A program made the position numbers and the translations under genes. Below, in pieces: positions 1 through 7,704 of a DNA stretch of 37,190 nt. The notes beneath the pieces were generated by a model. That model saw only the letters and a list, made by a program, of their open reading frames with translations, made no database searches and was not told the origin of the DNA. This DNA is from Bacteroidales bacterium (lineage in GTDB: Bacteria; Bacteroidota; Bacteroidia; Bacteroidales; P3). Each line of letters opens with the position of its first letter. Position 1 is the stretch's first letter. Location of the stretch: NCBI GenBank assembly GCA_016281475.1, contig JAEEIS010000114.1, positions 1 to 37,190 of the forward strand, given 5' to 3'.

Positions 1-354
1 CAGCTCTTCAACAGTCTCCTGCTTGAAGCCACGATACTCGATGCCGTCGAACATGCGACCCAGCACGCGGGCGGTGTCAGCCATGCTCTCTTTCACGCCA
101 ATCTGGCTGCCAGTGGGACCCAGATAGGTGACGTGGGCGCCCTGGTCTTTTGCACCAACCTCGAAGGCGCAGCGTGTGCGGGTGGAGGTCTTTTCGAATA
201 TCAGGGCGATGTTCTTACCCTTCAAAGTGGGCTGCTCAGTGCCGGTATACTTAGCACGCTTCAGGTCGCGGGCCAGGTCGAGCAGATAGTTAAGTTCCTT
301 GGGGCTGAAGTCTAAAATCTTCAGAAAATTGCGGTTTCTTAAATTGTAAGCCAT
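1..354 (-). CDS. Ornithine carbamoyltransferase, N-terminal part (gene runs off the left edge)
   Basis: The gene starts at 354 on the minus strand and encodes 118 residues before the window ends. Residues 57-61 are STRTR, the carbamoyl-phosphate binding motif of transcarbamylases. Residues 83-90 read SQIGVKES, and DTARVLGRM and EYRG follow, the usual pattern of the ornithine branch. The enzyme interconverts carbamoyl phosphate plus ornithine with citrulline plus phosphate in the cytoplasm. It is the third gene after carbamate kinase and a small membrane protein, which suggests the catabolic direction: citrulline is split and the carbamoyl phosphate makes ATP. The half present cannot separate arcB from argF, so no symbol is given. 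N-acetylornithine and N-succinylornithine transcarbamylases of Bacteroidota are alternatives that the missing C-terminal half would decide. Confidence 0.9.
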   Translation of the reverse strand, partial: MAYNLRNRNFLKILDFSPKELNYLLDLARDLKRAKYTGTEQPTLKGKNIALIFEKTSTRTRCAFEVGAKDQGAHVTYLGPTGSQIGVKESMADTARVLGRMFDGIEYRGFKQETVEEL

Positions 355-374
355 GTTATTGTTGTTTTAAATAA

Positions 375-794
375 TTAATTGTTTTCTTCTTCAAATATTT
401 GATTATCTTTGTTCTTCTTATAGTAGAGTAGATACACCAGCCATGCGATTGCACAGACGGCCAGGCATCCGATGTCAAGAATCATCAACTTGTCACCCCC
501 GGGCCAATGCTTGATGATAAACAGCAGCCCTATCAGGGTGGCCGCCAGCGAGTATCCGGTGAGTGTCATCGCAAACTTCCAGAGGGGTGCTCCGACGCGA
601 TGGGTGCCGGGAAACATCTGTCCCAGAAAGAAAGCCACTATAGCCAGTGTGCCGAAGCCTACTGTGAGCAGGGCATCGTTGTAGTGCACTCCTGCCAGCT
701 TCAGCACCAAAGCCACCATCAGCAGTGCTCCGCCCATGATGGCCACCTTCAACATGAAAGGTCTGAACTTTGGTGAGTCTGTGGGATTATTCAT
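375..794 (-). CDS. Small four-helix membrane protein of unknown function
   Basis: A 139-residue protein with four hydrophobic segments at about residues 14-36, 42-60, 72-95 and 102-124, and a charged tail (KKNKDNQ, EEENN). The phrase IKHWPGGDKLM before the last helix resembles the HWPGA-type motif seen in several small Bacteroidota inner-membrane proteins. I cannot assign a known family. It lies between carbamate kinase (43 bp upstream) and ornithine carbamoyltransferase (20 bp downstream) on the same strand, so all three are probably co-transcribed. A role linked to arginine, citrulline or ornithine use is inferred only from this position. It is short for a classical amino-acid antiporter (ArcD has about 12 helices), so it is unlikely to be the transporter. 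Confidence 0.8.
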   Translation of the reverse strand: MNNPTDSPKFRPFMLKVAIMGGALLMVALVLKLAGVHYNDALLTVGFGTLAIVAFFLGQMFPGTHRVGAPLWKFAMTLTGYSLAATLIGLLFIIKHWPGGDKLMILDIGCLAVCAIAWLVYLLYYKKNKDNQIFEEENN

Positions 795-837
795 GATTGC
801 TTGACTGTTTTTGCAGTATTCGAAATATTGAGCTTTA

Positions 838-1773
838 TTACTGGACTATTCGGGTGCCGCAGTTGGGGTTGTCCAGCTGGCCTGCCTCGGTGATGATGCA
901 CTCCTTGCCGCCGTTCTCGACGAACATGATGGCGGCGCGGATCTTCGGTGCCATGCTGCCTTCGGCAAAGTGACCCTCTTCGAGGAGTTTCTTGGCCTCG
1001 GCCACGGTGATGGTGTCAAGAGCCTGCTCGTTCTCCTTGCGGAAATTGATATACACCTTGGGTACATCGGTGAGGATGTAGAACTCGTCGGCACCGATTT
1101 GCACGGCACACAGAGCGCTGGCCAGGTCTTTATCGATAACGGCCTCGATGCCGCGCACATAGTCGCTCTCCTCCACCACGGGGATGCCGCCGCCGCCAAC
1201 AGTGACCACAATGTGGCCGGCCTTGGCCAGCTTCTCCACAATCTTGATGTTGTTGATGCGCGTAGGCTTGGGCGATGCCACCACCTTGCGCCAGCCGCGA
1301 CCCTTGGGGTCTTCCTTATAGACGGCGCCGGTGGTCTTGGCCAACTCTTCGGCCTGCTCCTTGGTGTAGTAGGGACCGACGGGCTTGGTGGGGTTCTGGA
1401 ACATGGGGTCGAACTTGTTCACCGCCACCTGGGTGACCAGCGTCACCACATCGCGCTGAATGTCGTGGCGGGCCATCACATTACGGAGACCCATCTCGAT
1501 GAGGTAGGCGATGGAGCCCTGGGTCTCGGCCACGCAGAAATCCATCGGCATGGCCTCGATACCGGCGCGCTTGCCCTCTTCGTGCTGCAGCATCACGTTG
1601 CCCACCTGGGGGCCGTTGCCGTGCCCAATGACGATGTTATAGTTGCGCTTTAGCAGATTGTACAGCGACTCGCAAGTCTGTTCCACATTCTCTATTTGTT
1701 CTTGATAAGTGCCCTTTTGGCCGCTGCGCAACAACGCATTGCCACCAAAAGCCACCACTGCTAATTTTCTCAT
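838..1773 (-). CDS. arcC: Carbamate kinase
   Basis: A full-length 311-residue carbamate kinase of the amino-acid kinase fold. Visible hallmarks are the N-terminal AFGGNALL, the GHGNGPQVGN loop near residue 50, the central VTVGGGGIPVV and the C-terminal FVENGGKECIITEAGQ. The enzyme transfers phosphate between carbamoyl phosphate and ADP, giving ATP, CO2 and ammonia in the catabolic direction. It is the first gene of the set with the membrane protein and ornithine carbamoyltransferase, and has a good promoter about 65-95 bp upstream. An arginine or agmatine deiminase is not in the window, so the source of citrulline is unknown. The start at 1773 gives the conserved MRKLAVVAFGGNA beginning. Confidence 0.96.
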   Translation of the reverse strand: MRKLAVVAFGGNALLRSGQKGTYQEQIENVEQTCESLYNLLKRNYNIVIGHGNGPQVGNVMLQHEEGKRAGIEAMPMDFCVAETQGSIAYLIEMGLRNVMARHDIQRDVVTLVTQVAVNKFDPMFQNPTKPVGPYYTKEQAEELAKTTGAVYKEDPKGRGWRKVVASPKPTRINNIKIVEKLAKAGHIVVTVGGGGIPVVEESDYVRGIEAVIDKDLASALCAVQIGADEFYILTDVPKVYINFRKENEQALDTITVAEAKKLLEEGHFAEGSMAPKIRAAIMFVENGGKECIITEAGQLDNPNCGTRIVQ

Positions 1774-1835
1774 ATTAGTATTATAATATTAATTCTTAAA
1801 TAATTACCCACGCACTACAACGTGCTAAGGAATTG

Positions 1836-1866
1836 CAAATATACGAAGATTGAACGACATAGCAAA
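1836..1866 (-). promoter_or_regulatory. Bacteroidota-type promoter for the arcC operon
   Basis: Read on the minus strand, TTTG (1863-1866) is followed by exactly 19 bases and then TATATTTG (1836-1843) plus C. This matches the Bacteroidota housekeeping consensus of TTTG, about 19 bp, TAnnTTTG. Transcription should start near 1829, leaving a leader of about 55 nt before the arcC start at 1773. The leader contains a short inverted pair, GCAC and GTGC, around 1812-1825. Confidence 0.75.
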
Positions 1867-1952
1867 AAAAATCTCCTTTCTACACAAAGCAAACGCCAAA
1901 AACAGACCCCACCGACCCTTACGACTCGGCTGATTAAAAGTGAGAAACGCTA

Positions 1953-2870
1953 TTATTCAATCACAACAAAACGGGATTTGTCACCATCGAGGTGCAGCAA
2001 GAGTGACGGAGTGCCTTCGATGCGGACAAAAGCCTCGCCACTTTGTCTACAGCAGTCCCACCGCAGCAAGCGAGGATTGAATATCACACTATCATTAAAG
2101 TCCTTTGGTACAAAACAATTCGGCCCGACATGGGAAGCCACCTCCCTCAAATCATCACCATCGCGCACAAACAGATGCTGACAGAAGAAAAGCCAACGGA
2201 TACCTTCTTGATAAACCATATTACCATTGTTTGAACAAAGATAGTATTCGCGGCCTACGCTGTCCGAGAGATGAAAGAGCTTTTCAATGGTCGTGCTCCC
2301 TGTCTCGCCAATCATCTTAGCCCGCAGGCCATCATTGGTGGGGTAGATAAGGAAGGAATATAGTGGATCGGGATTCCACTCACGATAGTTAAGTATTCCT
2401 GCTGTGCCATCAGACGAATGGAAATCGGTTACAAAATCCACTATAGGACACAACCTCACAGCCTGCTCAAGAAAGCGGAAGAAAAATATCTCCGGGTATG
2501 TGGTATCCTCGAAACCATTATGGTTATAGGTACATCCTAACTGGAAAGCCATCTCGTCGAGTGCCCTTCGCACCTCGTCTGCTGGATAATAAGCACGCAT
2601 ACCCGCCGCATAGTCATCAAGCAGCCCCACCGTCTGCCATACTTTTAAGGAATCGTTAAAGTCATCGATGTGCACAGCCACCTCCGCACCATACTTGCTA
2701 CAAAGCATCTCAAAATAAGCCGTGAGGTTTTCCGGCTCATCCACAACATACTCTCCCGGAGCCAGGCGAACATCCTGCTCCACAGGCAGACCAGATTCAT
2801 CCCCGCCCTGATGGCACGCCGTCAACACAAACATCGAAATCAAAACAATTATAAACCTCTGAATATTCAT
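1953..2870 (-). CDS. Lipoprotein of unknown function
   Basis: A 305-residue protein with a lipoprotein signal: a hydrophobic N-terminus (FIIVLISMFVLTAC) with the lipobox Cys at residue 19. The mature part is acidic and mixed alpha/beta, with no motif I recognise. Stretches such as VRRALDEMAFQLGCTYNH and FLEQAVRLCPIVDFVTDF look helical. It stands alone between two spacers, and its codon use is less GC-biased than that of the neighbouring metabolic genes, which may mean later acquisition or low expression. Likely anchored in the outer or inner membrane facing the periplasm. Confidence 0.8.
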   Translation of the reverse strand: MNIQRFIIVLISMFVLTACHQGGDESGLPVEQDVRLAPGEYVVDEPENLTAYFEMLCSKYGAEVAVHIDDFNDSLKVWQTVGLLDDYAAGMRAYYPADEVRRALDEMAFQLGCTYNHNGFEDTTYPEIFFFRFLEQAVRLCPIVDFVTDFHSSDGTAGILNYREWNPDPLYSFLIYPTNDGLRAKMIGETGSTTIEKLFHLSDSVGREYYLCSNNGNMVYQEGIRWLFFCQHLFVRDGDDLREVASHVGPNCFVPKDFNDSVIFNPRLLRWDCCRQSGEAFVRIEGTPSLLLHLDGDKSRFVVIE

Positions 2871-2910
2871 AAATTATATATTTCAAACATTAAAATTTAG
2901 AATTATCTGT

Positions 2911-2918
2911 CAAACATA
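2911..2918 (-). promoter_or_regulatory. Possible -7 box of the lipoprotein gene
   Basis: On the minus strand the sequence reads TATGTTTG, fitting TAnnTTTG, about 40 bp before the start codon at 2870. There is no TTTG at the usual -33 distance. An inverted repeat (2927-2951) lies there instead. Confidence 0.4.
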
Positions 2919-2926
2919 CCTTATTA

Positions 2927-2951
2927 CGGAATTTCCGTTACGTAAATTCCG
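2927..2951. promoter_or_regulatory. Inverted repeat overlapping a promoter, possible operator
   Basis: CGGAATTT (2927-2934) is the reverse complement of AAATTCCG (2944-2951), separated by 9 bases. The left arm also belongs to a smaller exact palindrome with the bases right after it (CGGAA, T, TTCCG). The pair covers the place where the -33 element of the lipoprotein gene should be, as a regulator binding site would. It could also fold as a hairpin in RNA. Confidence 0.4.
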
Positions 2952-3055
2952 CAATGAAGATAGCCTTCCTTTCATCTGCAAATGAGTTTTTTTTCTTTCC
3001 TCCACCCTAAAATAACTTATAAAAATCCCTATCTTATGTTTATGTTACATTTTTG

Positions 3056-3259
3056 CTAATTATCTCTGCATCGGTCACGCATACCAATACGGTAGCCTTC
3101 ATCATAGCCTTGGTTGTAAGTGTCAATCGCAGCATCTCCGTTTATCCAATATTTCATAGATTTACCTGATGACACATACGATTTCTCCTTCCCAGCCTTT
3201 GCGTCTCGATAACCGTCTTCATAACCACGTTTGTAATCATTAGAATTAAAGATTCCCAT
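3056..3259 (-). CDS. Small Gly-Tyr-rich protein, unknown function
   Basis: A 67-residue protein starting MGIFNSNDYKRGYEDGY. I chose the start at 3259 rather than an in-frame ATG at 3328, because the bases between carry a TAACTTTG promoter box and read as AT-rich leader. It has two copies of a short Gly-Tyr-Asp/Glu pattern, GYEDGYRDAKAG near residues 12-23 and GYDEGYRIGMRD near residues 52-63. Such repeats are common in small accessory proteins of Bacteroidota, but the function is not known to me. There is no signal peptide or membrane segment. The gene is AT-rich compared with its neighbours. Confidence 0.65.
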   Translation of the reverse strand: MGIFNSNDYKRGYEDGYRDAKAGKEKSYVSSGKSMKYWINGDAAIDTYNQGYDEGYRIGMRDRCRDN

Positions 3260-3288
3260 AGTAGTATTTATTTTTTTGTTTGGCAATG

Positions 3289-3296
3289 CAAAGTTA
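3289..3296 (-). promoter_or_regulatory. Possible -7 box of the small Gly-Tyr gene
   Basis: On the minus strand the bases read TAACTTTG followed by C, matching TAnnTTTG. Transcription would start near 3282, about 23 nt before the chosen start codon at 3259. No clear TTTG was found 19 bp upstream. Confidence 0.45.
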
Positions 3297-3415
3297 CAAA
3301 AAAAATCTAACATGGTCATTTTTTTCATCCAGACACACTCTGATTAAAAGTATATTACTTTTATTTACAAACAAATACACTTATTCAATTCCAATAGTTT
3401 TGTCTTGTCAAAAGA

Positions 3416-4837
3416 CTATCCTACCGTGACGGTGATGAGATCTTTGAGGTGGGTTTGGGCGAGGGATTGGAGTTGGGCGGGGGTGACTTGGGTGATGGCT
3501 TCTAGGAGGCTGGTGGCCAGAGGGTCTGTCTCGGGATTGGGGTCGACGACATGGGTGGAGGCCATTTGGCGGTAGCGTTCCGAGACTTCGAATACGCCGT
3601 CGATGCTGCGGATAAAGTCGCCCATCATGTAGTTGCGCACTCGGTCCAATTCCTCCGCAGAGATAGGTTCCTGCTGCAAGCGGTCTATTTCCTTAAACAC
3701 TTCTTCTACTGCCGACTGTGTCGCCTCTTTCGCCACGTCGGCAGTGATATAGAAGACGATGCTGCCTCGATGTATCTGCGTGGTGCTGTAGATGCCATAG
3801 GTATAGCCCTTGTCCTCACGGATGTTGCTCATCAGGCGCGAGCCGAAATAGCCGCCTAGCACCGTGTTCAGCACCATGAACTGCGAGAATTGTGAATTGT
3901 TTATCGCAGAAACAAACCCCAGCCTATCGGCATCCCCTCTCAAGAGGGGACGCTGACGCATCGGTATTTCTTGATTATCTAACTGGAAAAACGGCAGTAT
4001 ACAGCCGATGCGGATGGTGGATTGTACGGCGTTGGGCAGTTGATAGGATACATACCCCGGCCTTACGTCCACCCCTCTCAAGAGGGGACGCTGACGCGAC
4101 AAACCGTCCTCTTCCCCACTTTCAGGATTAGGCTGTGGCAAAGACGGTTCGGACATCCCTCCTAACGATTGCGATGCCAAATACCTGTCGGCAAGAGCTA
4201 ACAGTTCCTCGTCCACGTCGCCACTCATCACCAGATGGGCTGTACCCAAAGCGTAACGCTCACAAATGAAATCGTTGACGGCCTCGAGGGTCAGCGCATC
4301 CATATCCTCCGGCTTGGCGTAGGTTCCTAACGGATGCTTGGTGCCGTAGAGCAACTCATAAAAACGGTTGCGCGCCACATACGATGTCTTCTGAAACCCC
4401 GTCGCCAACTGCTGCCTGCGTTTGGCCACGTAGGCATCAAACATCGCCTGCGTAATTGGAGAGCCCCCGTCGCCACTATACGGAGCATCAAACATCTCAC
4501 GCACAAGCGGCAGCAGCTCATCAGCATACCGGCTCAAGAAATAGAACGTCAGGTTGCTCACGCACACATCCGCCATCCGTTCCACCACAATCCCCCTGAA
4601 ATCAAGGAATTCCGCCACCTCGCGGGCATCGCGCATCGCTGTCGCCTCACCGAAGAGTTGGTTGGCGGCATGAGCCTGACACTTAAACCTCTGGTAGCGA
4701 CTGCCCGCCTCCACGGTGATGTCGAGTTTCACTAATCCTAAGGCATTATTTGGAAAATAGCGGAGCGTCTGTCCATTGGGCAGCAGATGTTTCTGCGGGA
4801 TAAGGGAGGAAATCGAAGGAGGTTGGAGCATGGGCAA
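3416..4837 (-). CDS. M16-family (insulinase-like) protein, probably non-catalytic, carrying two in-frame repeat insertions
   Basis: A 473-residue member of the peptidase M16 fold. LPNGQTLRYF opens the first half, and VLNTVLGGYFGSRLMSNIREDKGYTYGI (residues 322-348) is the classical M16 C-lobe signature. The zinc motif HxxEH is absent: the matching place reads AHAANQLFGEAT (about 55-66), so it should not cleave peptides by itself. Bacteroidota have such inactive M16 proteins, often partnered with an active one. There is no signal peptide, so it is probably cytoplasmic. Residues 248-264 and 294-310 are each translated from a dispersed palindromic DNA repeat and both start RQRPLLRG. They sit in the linker between the lobes and just before the second-lobe signature. 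The start at 4837 directly follows a heptad repeat tract. Confidence 0.85.
   Translation of the reverse strand: MPMLQPPSISSLIPQKHLLPNGQTLRYFPNNALGLVKLDITVEAGSRYQRFKCQAHAANQLFGEATAMRDAREVAEFLDFRGIVVERMADVCVSNLTFYFLSRYADELLPLVREMFDAPYSGDGGSPITQAMFDAYVAKRRQQLATGFQKTSYVARNRFYELLYGTKHPLGTYAKPEDMDALTLEAVNDFICERYALGTAHLVMSGDVDEELLALADRYLASQSLGGMSEPSLPQPNPESGEEDGLSRQRPLLRGVDVRPGYVSYQLPNAVQSTIRIGCILPFFQLDNQEIPMRQRPLLRGDADRLGFVSAINNSQFSQFMVLNTVLGGYFGSRLMSNIREDKGYTYGIYSTTQIHRGSIVFYITADVAKEATQSAVEEVFKEIDRLQQEPISAEELDRVRNYMMGDFIRSIDGVFEVSERYRQMASTHVVDPNPETDPLATSLLEAITQVTPAQLQSLAQTHLKDLITVTVG
3912..3959 (-). repeat. Palindromic repeat copy inside the M16-like gene (copy A)
   Basis: Contains the palindrome CCCCTCTTGAGAGGGG at 3934-3949, followed on the minus strand by a short tail ending GGGGTTTGT. 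It shares an exact 26-bp stretch (3934-3959) with copy B at 4072-4097. It is read in frame as RQRPLLRG-DADRLGFVS. The adjoining bases at about 3886-3897 translate to NSQF and resemble the AATTG-type heptads of the spacers. Confidence 0.85.
4050..4097 (-). repeat. Palindromic repeat copy inside the M16-like gene (copy B)
   Basis: Palindrome at 4072-4087 plus a tail ending GGGGTATGT on the minus strand, read in frame as RQRPLLRG-VDVRPGYVS. It is in the same reading frame as copy A, and the first 26 bp are identical to it. Confidence 0.85.
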
Positions 4838-4860
4838 TTGAAAGTTGAAAATTGAAATTA
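4835..4860 (-). repeat. Heptad repeat tract before the M16-like gene
   Basis: On the minus strand the leader is made of seven-base units TAATTTC, AATTTTC, AACTTTC, AATTGCC, ending one base before the ATG at 4837. It is the same kind of tract as before mtaB. Confidence 0.7.
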
Positions 4861-4928
4861 TGTGGCGGCGTTTGTTTTTTTCAGTTTATTCCGACTACTC
4901 AGACCATTTAGACCACTCCGATTAATAA

Positions 4929-7379
4929 TTAAAACGTTGCACTAAGTTTCACATTCACCTGCCTGGCCGTTAAGTAGTTGGGCACACGGTAATACACGCC
5001 GTCGTAGTCGGCGACCCACAAATACGACACCACATTGTGATAGTCGAACAGGTTGAACACCTCCACCCCCACCGAAAGGTCGTCGAACACTCGTCCTAAC
5101 TTCGACTTGCGCACGCTCTCGAAGCGGGTGAGCTGTATCGTGTTACCCCAATCCACGCGGAAATAGGGCGGCAGCCTGTATTCCACCGCACGGCTGCTCT
5201 GATAGGGGTGCGTGACGGGTGTGCCCGTACCGTAAATCAGGCTCAGGCTCATACGCCAGCACGGAATTGTGGGCATATAGTCCTGCAAGAAAATCTTAAA
5301 GTTGAAACGCTGGTCCGTGGGACGCGCCAGCCAGCCCAGCTCGTCGCCCACGACATCCTCCTGCGTCTTCATATAGGCCACGCTCGCCCACGACTCCAGC
5401 CCTGGCGCAAACTCGCCGTTGATGCGCAGGCTCACACCCGCGGCATAGCCCACCGCCTCCAAGTCGGGATTGTAGCGGACGCGCAGATTGTCGATGGTGT
5501 AAGGCACAAGATGGGTTATATACTTATAATATATGTCGGCCGTGAGGCGGAAAGGCTTGTTCCACATCCTGAAGTTCCAATCCATCGACCCCGTAGTCTG
5601 ATAGGAGCACTGCGCTGGCAAGTCAGTACTCAACGTGCCGTCGGTCCGGCGCAACTCGCGATAGAGGTAGGGCTGCTGATACACCCCCGCCGTTAGGCGG
5701 TAGAGGATGTCGCTCTTGCCATGCGGCTTGTAGCTGGCCGACAATCGTGGCGAAAGGAGAAACTGAGCATTGGGATCTGCCACTTCATAGACAGTACGAT
5801 AATACTGCCCGCGCACGCCCGCCGTCAGCTTCACCTCGTCGTCGTGGCGGGTAAAGAGGCTCACCTCGCGCTGCACATAGCCCATGCCCCTGAAGTTCGC
5901 AATGCGGTTGTCGGCGTTGCAATACAGCTGCAACACAGGGTTAAATACCACCGTGTCGTCCAACCCCGGCGTATGGTGGTCGGTCGGGAAGCTATAGCCC
6001 GCACTGTCCACCCACTTCCACTCGCGCATCCGGTCTGTCACCACCTCCGCCTGCGCCTTCACGCCGAAGTCCCAGCTGCCCAGCAAAGCATACTTCACCA
6101 CCTTCAACTCGGTACTGTAGATACTGCGGTCCAAACGGTTGCGGGCATGCTCCAAGAAGGTGCCCACGCCGCGGTCGAAATGGTTGGTGTCGCCCGCCTG
6201 CTCGCCCACGCCCACCTGATAGAGCATATACTGGTCCTGAATGTCATACAGTTCCTGCTCGCAACTCCGTTGTGCCGAGGTAATCCAGCGCAGCTGCACG
6301 TCGTCGTTGGGGTGGTAGTCCATCACCAGAGAGCCCAACAGCGTGTTATACAGGTCCGTCTCCAATCCGTCGAAATAGACACGCAGTTCGTAAGACTCGG
6401 TGAAGCTGCCAAACGCCGTTGTCGCCGAGAAGGGTATCAGGCTGTAGCGGTTGCGCGTGCCGATGGCCATCAGCGAGATGTCGAGGCTGTCGTTCACCCT
6501 ATAGCCCAGCACCGCCTGCAGGTCGGTATAGCTGCTGGCATACTCGCCCTCCGTGTCGAGGCTCCGCAGGAGGTAGCGGTTGCTATGCTGGCGGAAGCCC
6601 ACGCTGTAGCTCCATCGGTCGCCCACACGGCCCTGTGCCGACGCGCTGCCGCCCAGCAGCGACAACGACACGTGATGCCGACGCTCCACCGGACGGCCAT
6701 AGATGATGTCCAGCACCGACGACATGCGGTCGCCATACGTTGCGTCGAATCCGCCTGGCGAAAACAGCACGTGGTCCACCAGGTCGGGATTGATGATACT
6801 CACCCCCTCCTGCTGACCGCTGCGAATCAATTGCGGACGGTACACCTCCACGCCGTTGATATACACCAAATTCTCGTCGAACGAGCCGCCCCGCACCGAA
6901 TACTGCGACGACAACTCGTTGTTCGAGCTCACATCGGGCAGCGTCTTCAGTAATGCCTCCACGCCCGACGTCGGACCCACTGGATTCTCGATACGTTGCA
7001 AGTTAATCTGCGTGAAAGCCGACGAGCGGATGCGCTCGTCCGTCACCTCCACCGTCTGCAACTGGGTGGACGAATGCTGCAGCTCAATGTCGAGCGTGCG
7101 GCTCTCGCCCTTGCTCAGTGCCAGCCGGAACTCCTGCGGCTCATAGCCCGTGCACGACACCCGCACCGTGATGCTGTCCGTCCCACGCACCGCCAAACGG
7201 TAATACCCCCGGCTGTCGGTCACGCCGCTGTAAGGCGTCTTAGCACTCACCACCCCCACATTGGCAAACTCCACACCTCTCCCTTCAGAACTGACACGAC
7301 CCCTCAACTCCTGTGCTTTTAGAGGCACAAAGAGAGTCGACAACAGCGCGACAACAGATATGAAAAACAACTTGTTCAT
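4929..7379 (-). CDS. TonB-dependent outer-membrane receptor with carboxypeptidase-regulatory-like N-terminal domain
   Basis: An 816-residue outer-membrane receptor. The signal peptide is MNKLFFISVVALLSTLFVPLKAQ, which is why I place the start at 7379 and not at the in-frame ATG at 7448. A carboxypeptidase-D regulatory-like beta domain follows (about residues 24-105: LRGRVSSEGRGVEFANV, then TDSRGYYRL). Next is a plug domain with VRGGSFDENLVYINGVEVYRP (about 160-180), then a long beta-barrel ending in Phe (VNVKLSATF), as usual for outer-membrane barrels. It should import a large nutrient or chelate with TonB energy. No SusD partner lies next to it, so a SusC glycan system is unlikely and the substrate is unknown. 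It is a single gene, with a divergent neighbour to the right. Confidence 0.92.
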   Translation of the reverse strand: MNKLFFISVVALLSTLFVPLKAQELRGRVSSEGRGVEFANVGVVSAKTPYSGVTDSRGYYRLAVRGTDSITVRVSCTGYEPQEFRLALSKGESRTLDIELQHSSTQLQTVEVTDERIRSSAFTQINLQRIENPVGPTSGVEALLKTLPDVSSNNELSSQYSVRGGSFDENLVYINGVEVYRPQLIRSGQQEGVSIINPDLVDHVLFSPGGFDATYGDRMSSVLDIIYGRPVERRHHVSLSLLGGSASAQGRVGDRWSYSVGFRQHSNRYLLRSLDTEGEYASSYTDLQAVLGYRVNDSLDISLMAIGTRNRYSLIPFSATTAFGSFTESYELRVYFDGLETDLYNTLLGSLVMDYHPNDDVQLRWITSAQRSCEQELYDIQDQYMLYQVGVGEQAGDTNHFDRGVGTFLEHARNRLDRSIYSTELKVVKYALLGSWDFGVKAQAEVVTDRMREWKWVDSAGYSFPTDHHTPGLDDTVVFNPVLQLYCNADNRIANFRGMGYVQREVSLFTRHDDEVKLTAGVRGQYYRTVYEVADPNAQFLLSPRLSASYKPHGKSDILYRLTAGVYQQPYLYRELRRTDGTLSTDLPAQCSYQTTGSMDWNFRMWNKPFRLTADIYYKYITHLVPYTIDNLRVRYNPDLEAVGYAAGVSLRINGEFAPGLESWASVAYMKTQEDVVGDELGWLARPTDQRFNFKIFLQDYMPTIPCWRMSLSLIYGTGTPVTHPYQSSRAVEYRLPPYFRVDWGNTIQLTRFESVRKSKLGRVFDDLSVGVEVFNLFDYHNVVSYLWVADYDGVYYRVPNYLTARQVNVKLSATF

Positions 7380-7704
7380 TAAAAAAAGTAGATTAGTAAC
7401 GATAGATTTGAAAAAAAATTGTACTTTTGCAAAATATTTCTGACACAACTTATGCTCTACAACTCACCTCATACCCCCTCTCCCCGACCCCTCCCCCACA
7501 CTGCCCCACCACTGCGCCCCACTCCCGCCTCTGCCCCACCTTACTCTCACCTACAACCCACTTTCCATACACTTTCCACTACCACTTCTTCGCTATTATA
7601 GCCCAATAAGAATCCAATATGAAGCGAATAAGAATCCAATAACGGAGAGAGGAAGGGAAAAAGCAAGAAGCACAAACACGAAATAAAACAACAGATAAAA
7701 CAAT
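7380..7704. other. Divergent spacer with C-rich tract and phased direct repeats
   Basis: This 325-bp spacer separates the TonB receptor (minus) from the YwqK-like gene (plus). A plus-strand TACTTTTG-C at 7432-7440 fits a -7 box. About 7465-7575 is strikingly C-rich on the plus strand (runs such as CCCCCTCTCCCC). An exact 15-bp direct repeat occurs at 7605-7619 and 7627-7641. Open frames here are proline-rich low complexity and I do not call them genes. Confidence 0.6.
7605..7641. repeat. 15-bp direct repeat with 22-bp spacing
   Basis: AATAAGAATCCAATA occurs at 7605-7619 and again, identical, at 7627-7641. The 22-bp period is about two helix turns, so a protein could bind both on one face of the DNA. 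It lies 64-100 bp before the YwqK-like gene. Confidence 0.7.

Noticed and set aside
1822..2320. Short plus-strand open frames opposite the lipoprotein gene
   Set aside because: No protein-like composition; the minus-strand frame has a clean lipoprotein signal.
5721..6953. 410-codon open frame on the plus strand, opposite the TonB receptor gene
   Set aside because: Rich in His, Arg, Ala and Val with no domain, as expected of the complement of a GC-rich gene; the minus-strand frame has a full receptor architecture.
7419..7609. Two short proline-rich open frames in the C-rich spacer
   Set aside because: Low-complexity translation of C runs, no start context or relatives recognised.
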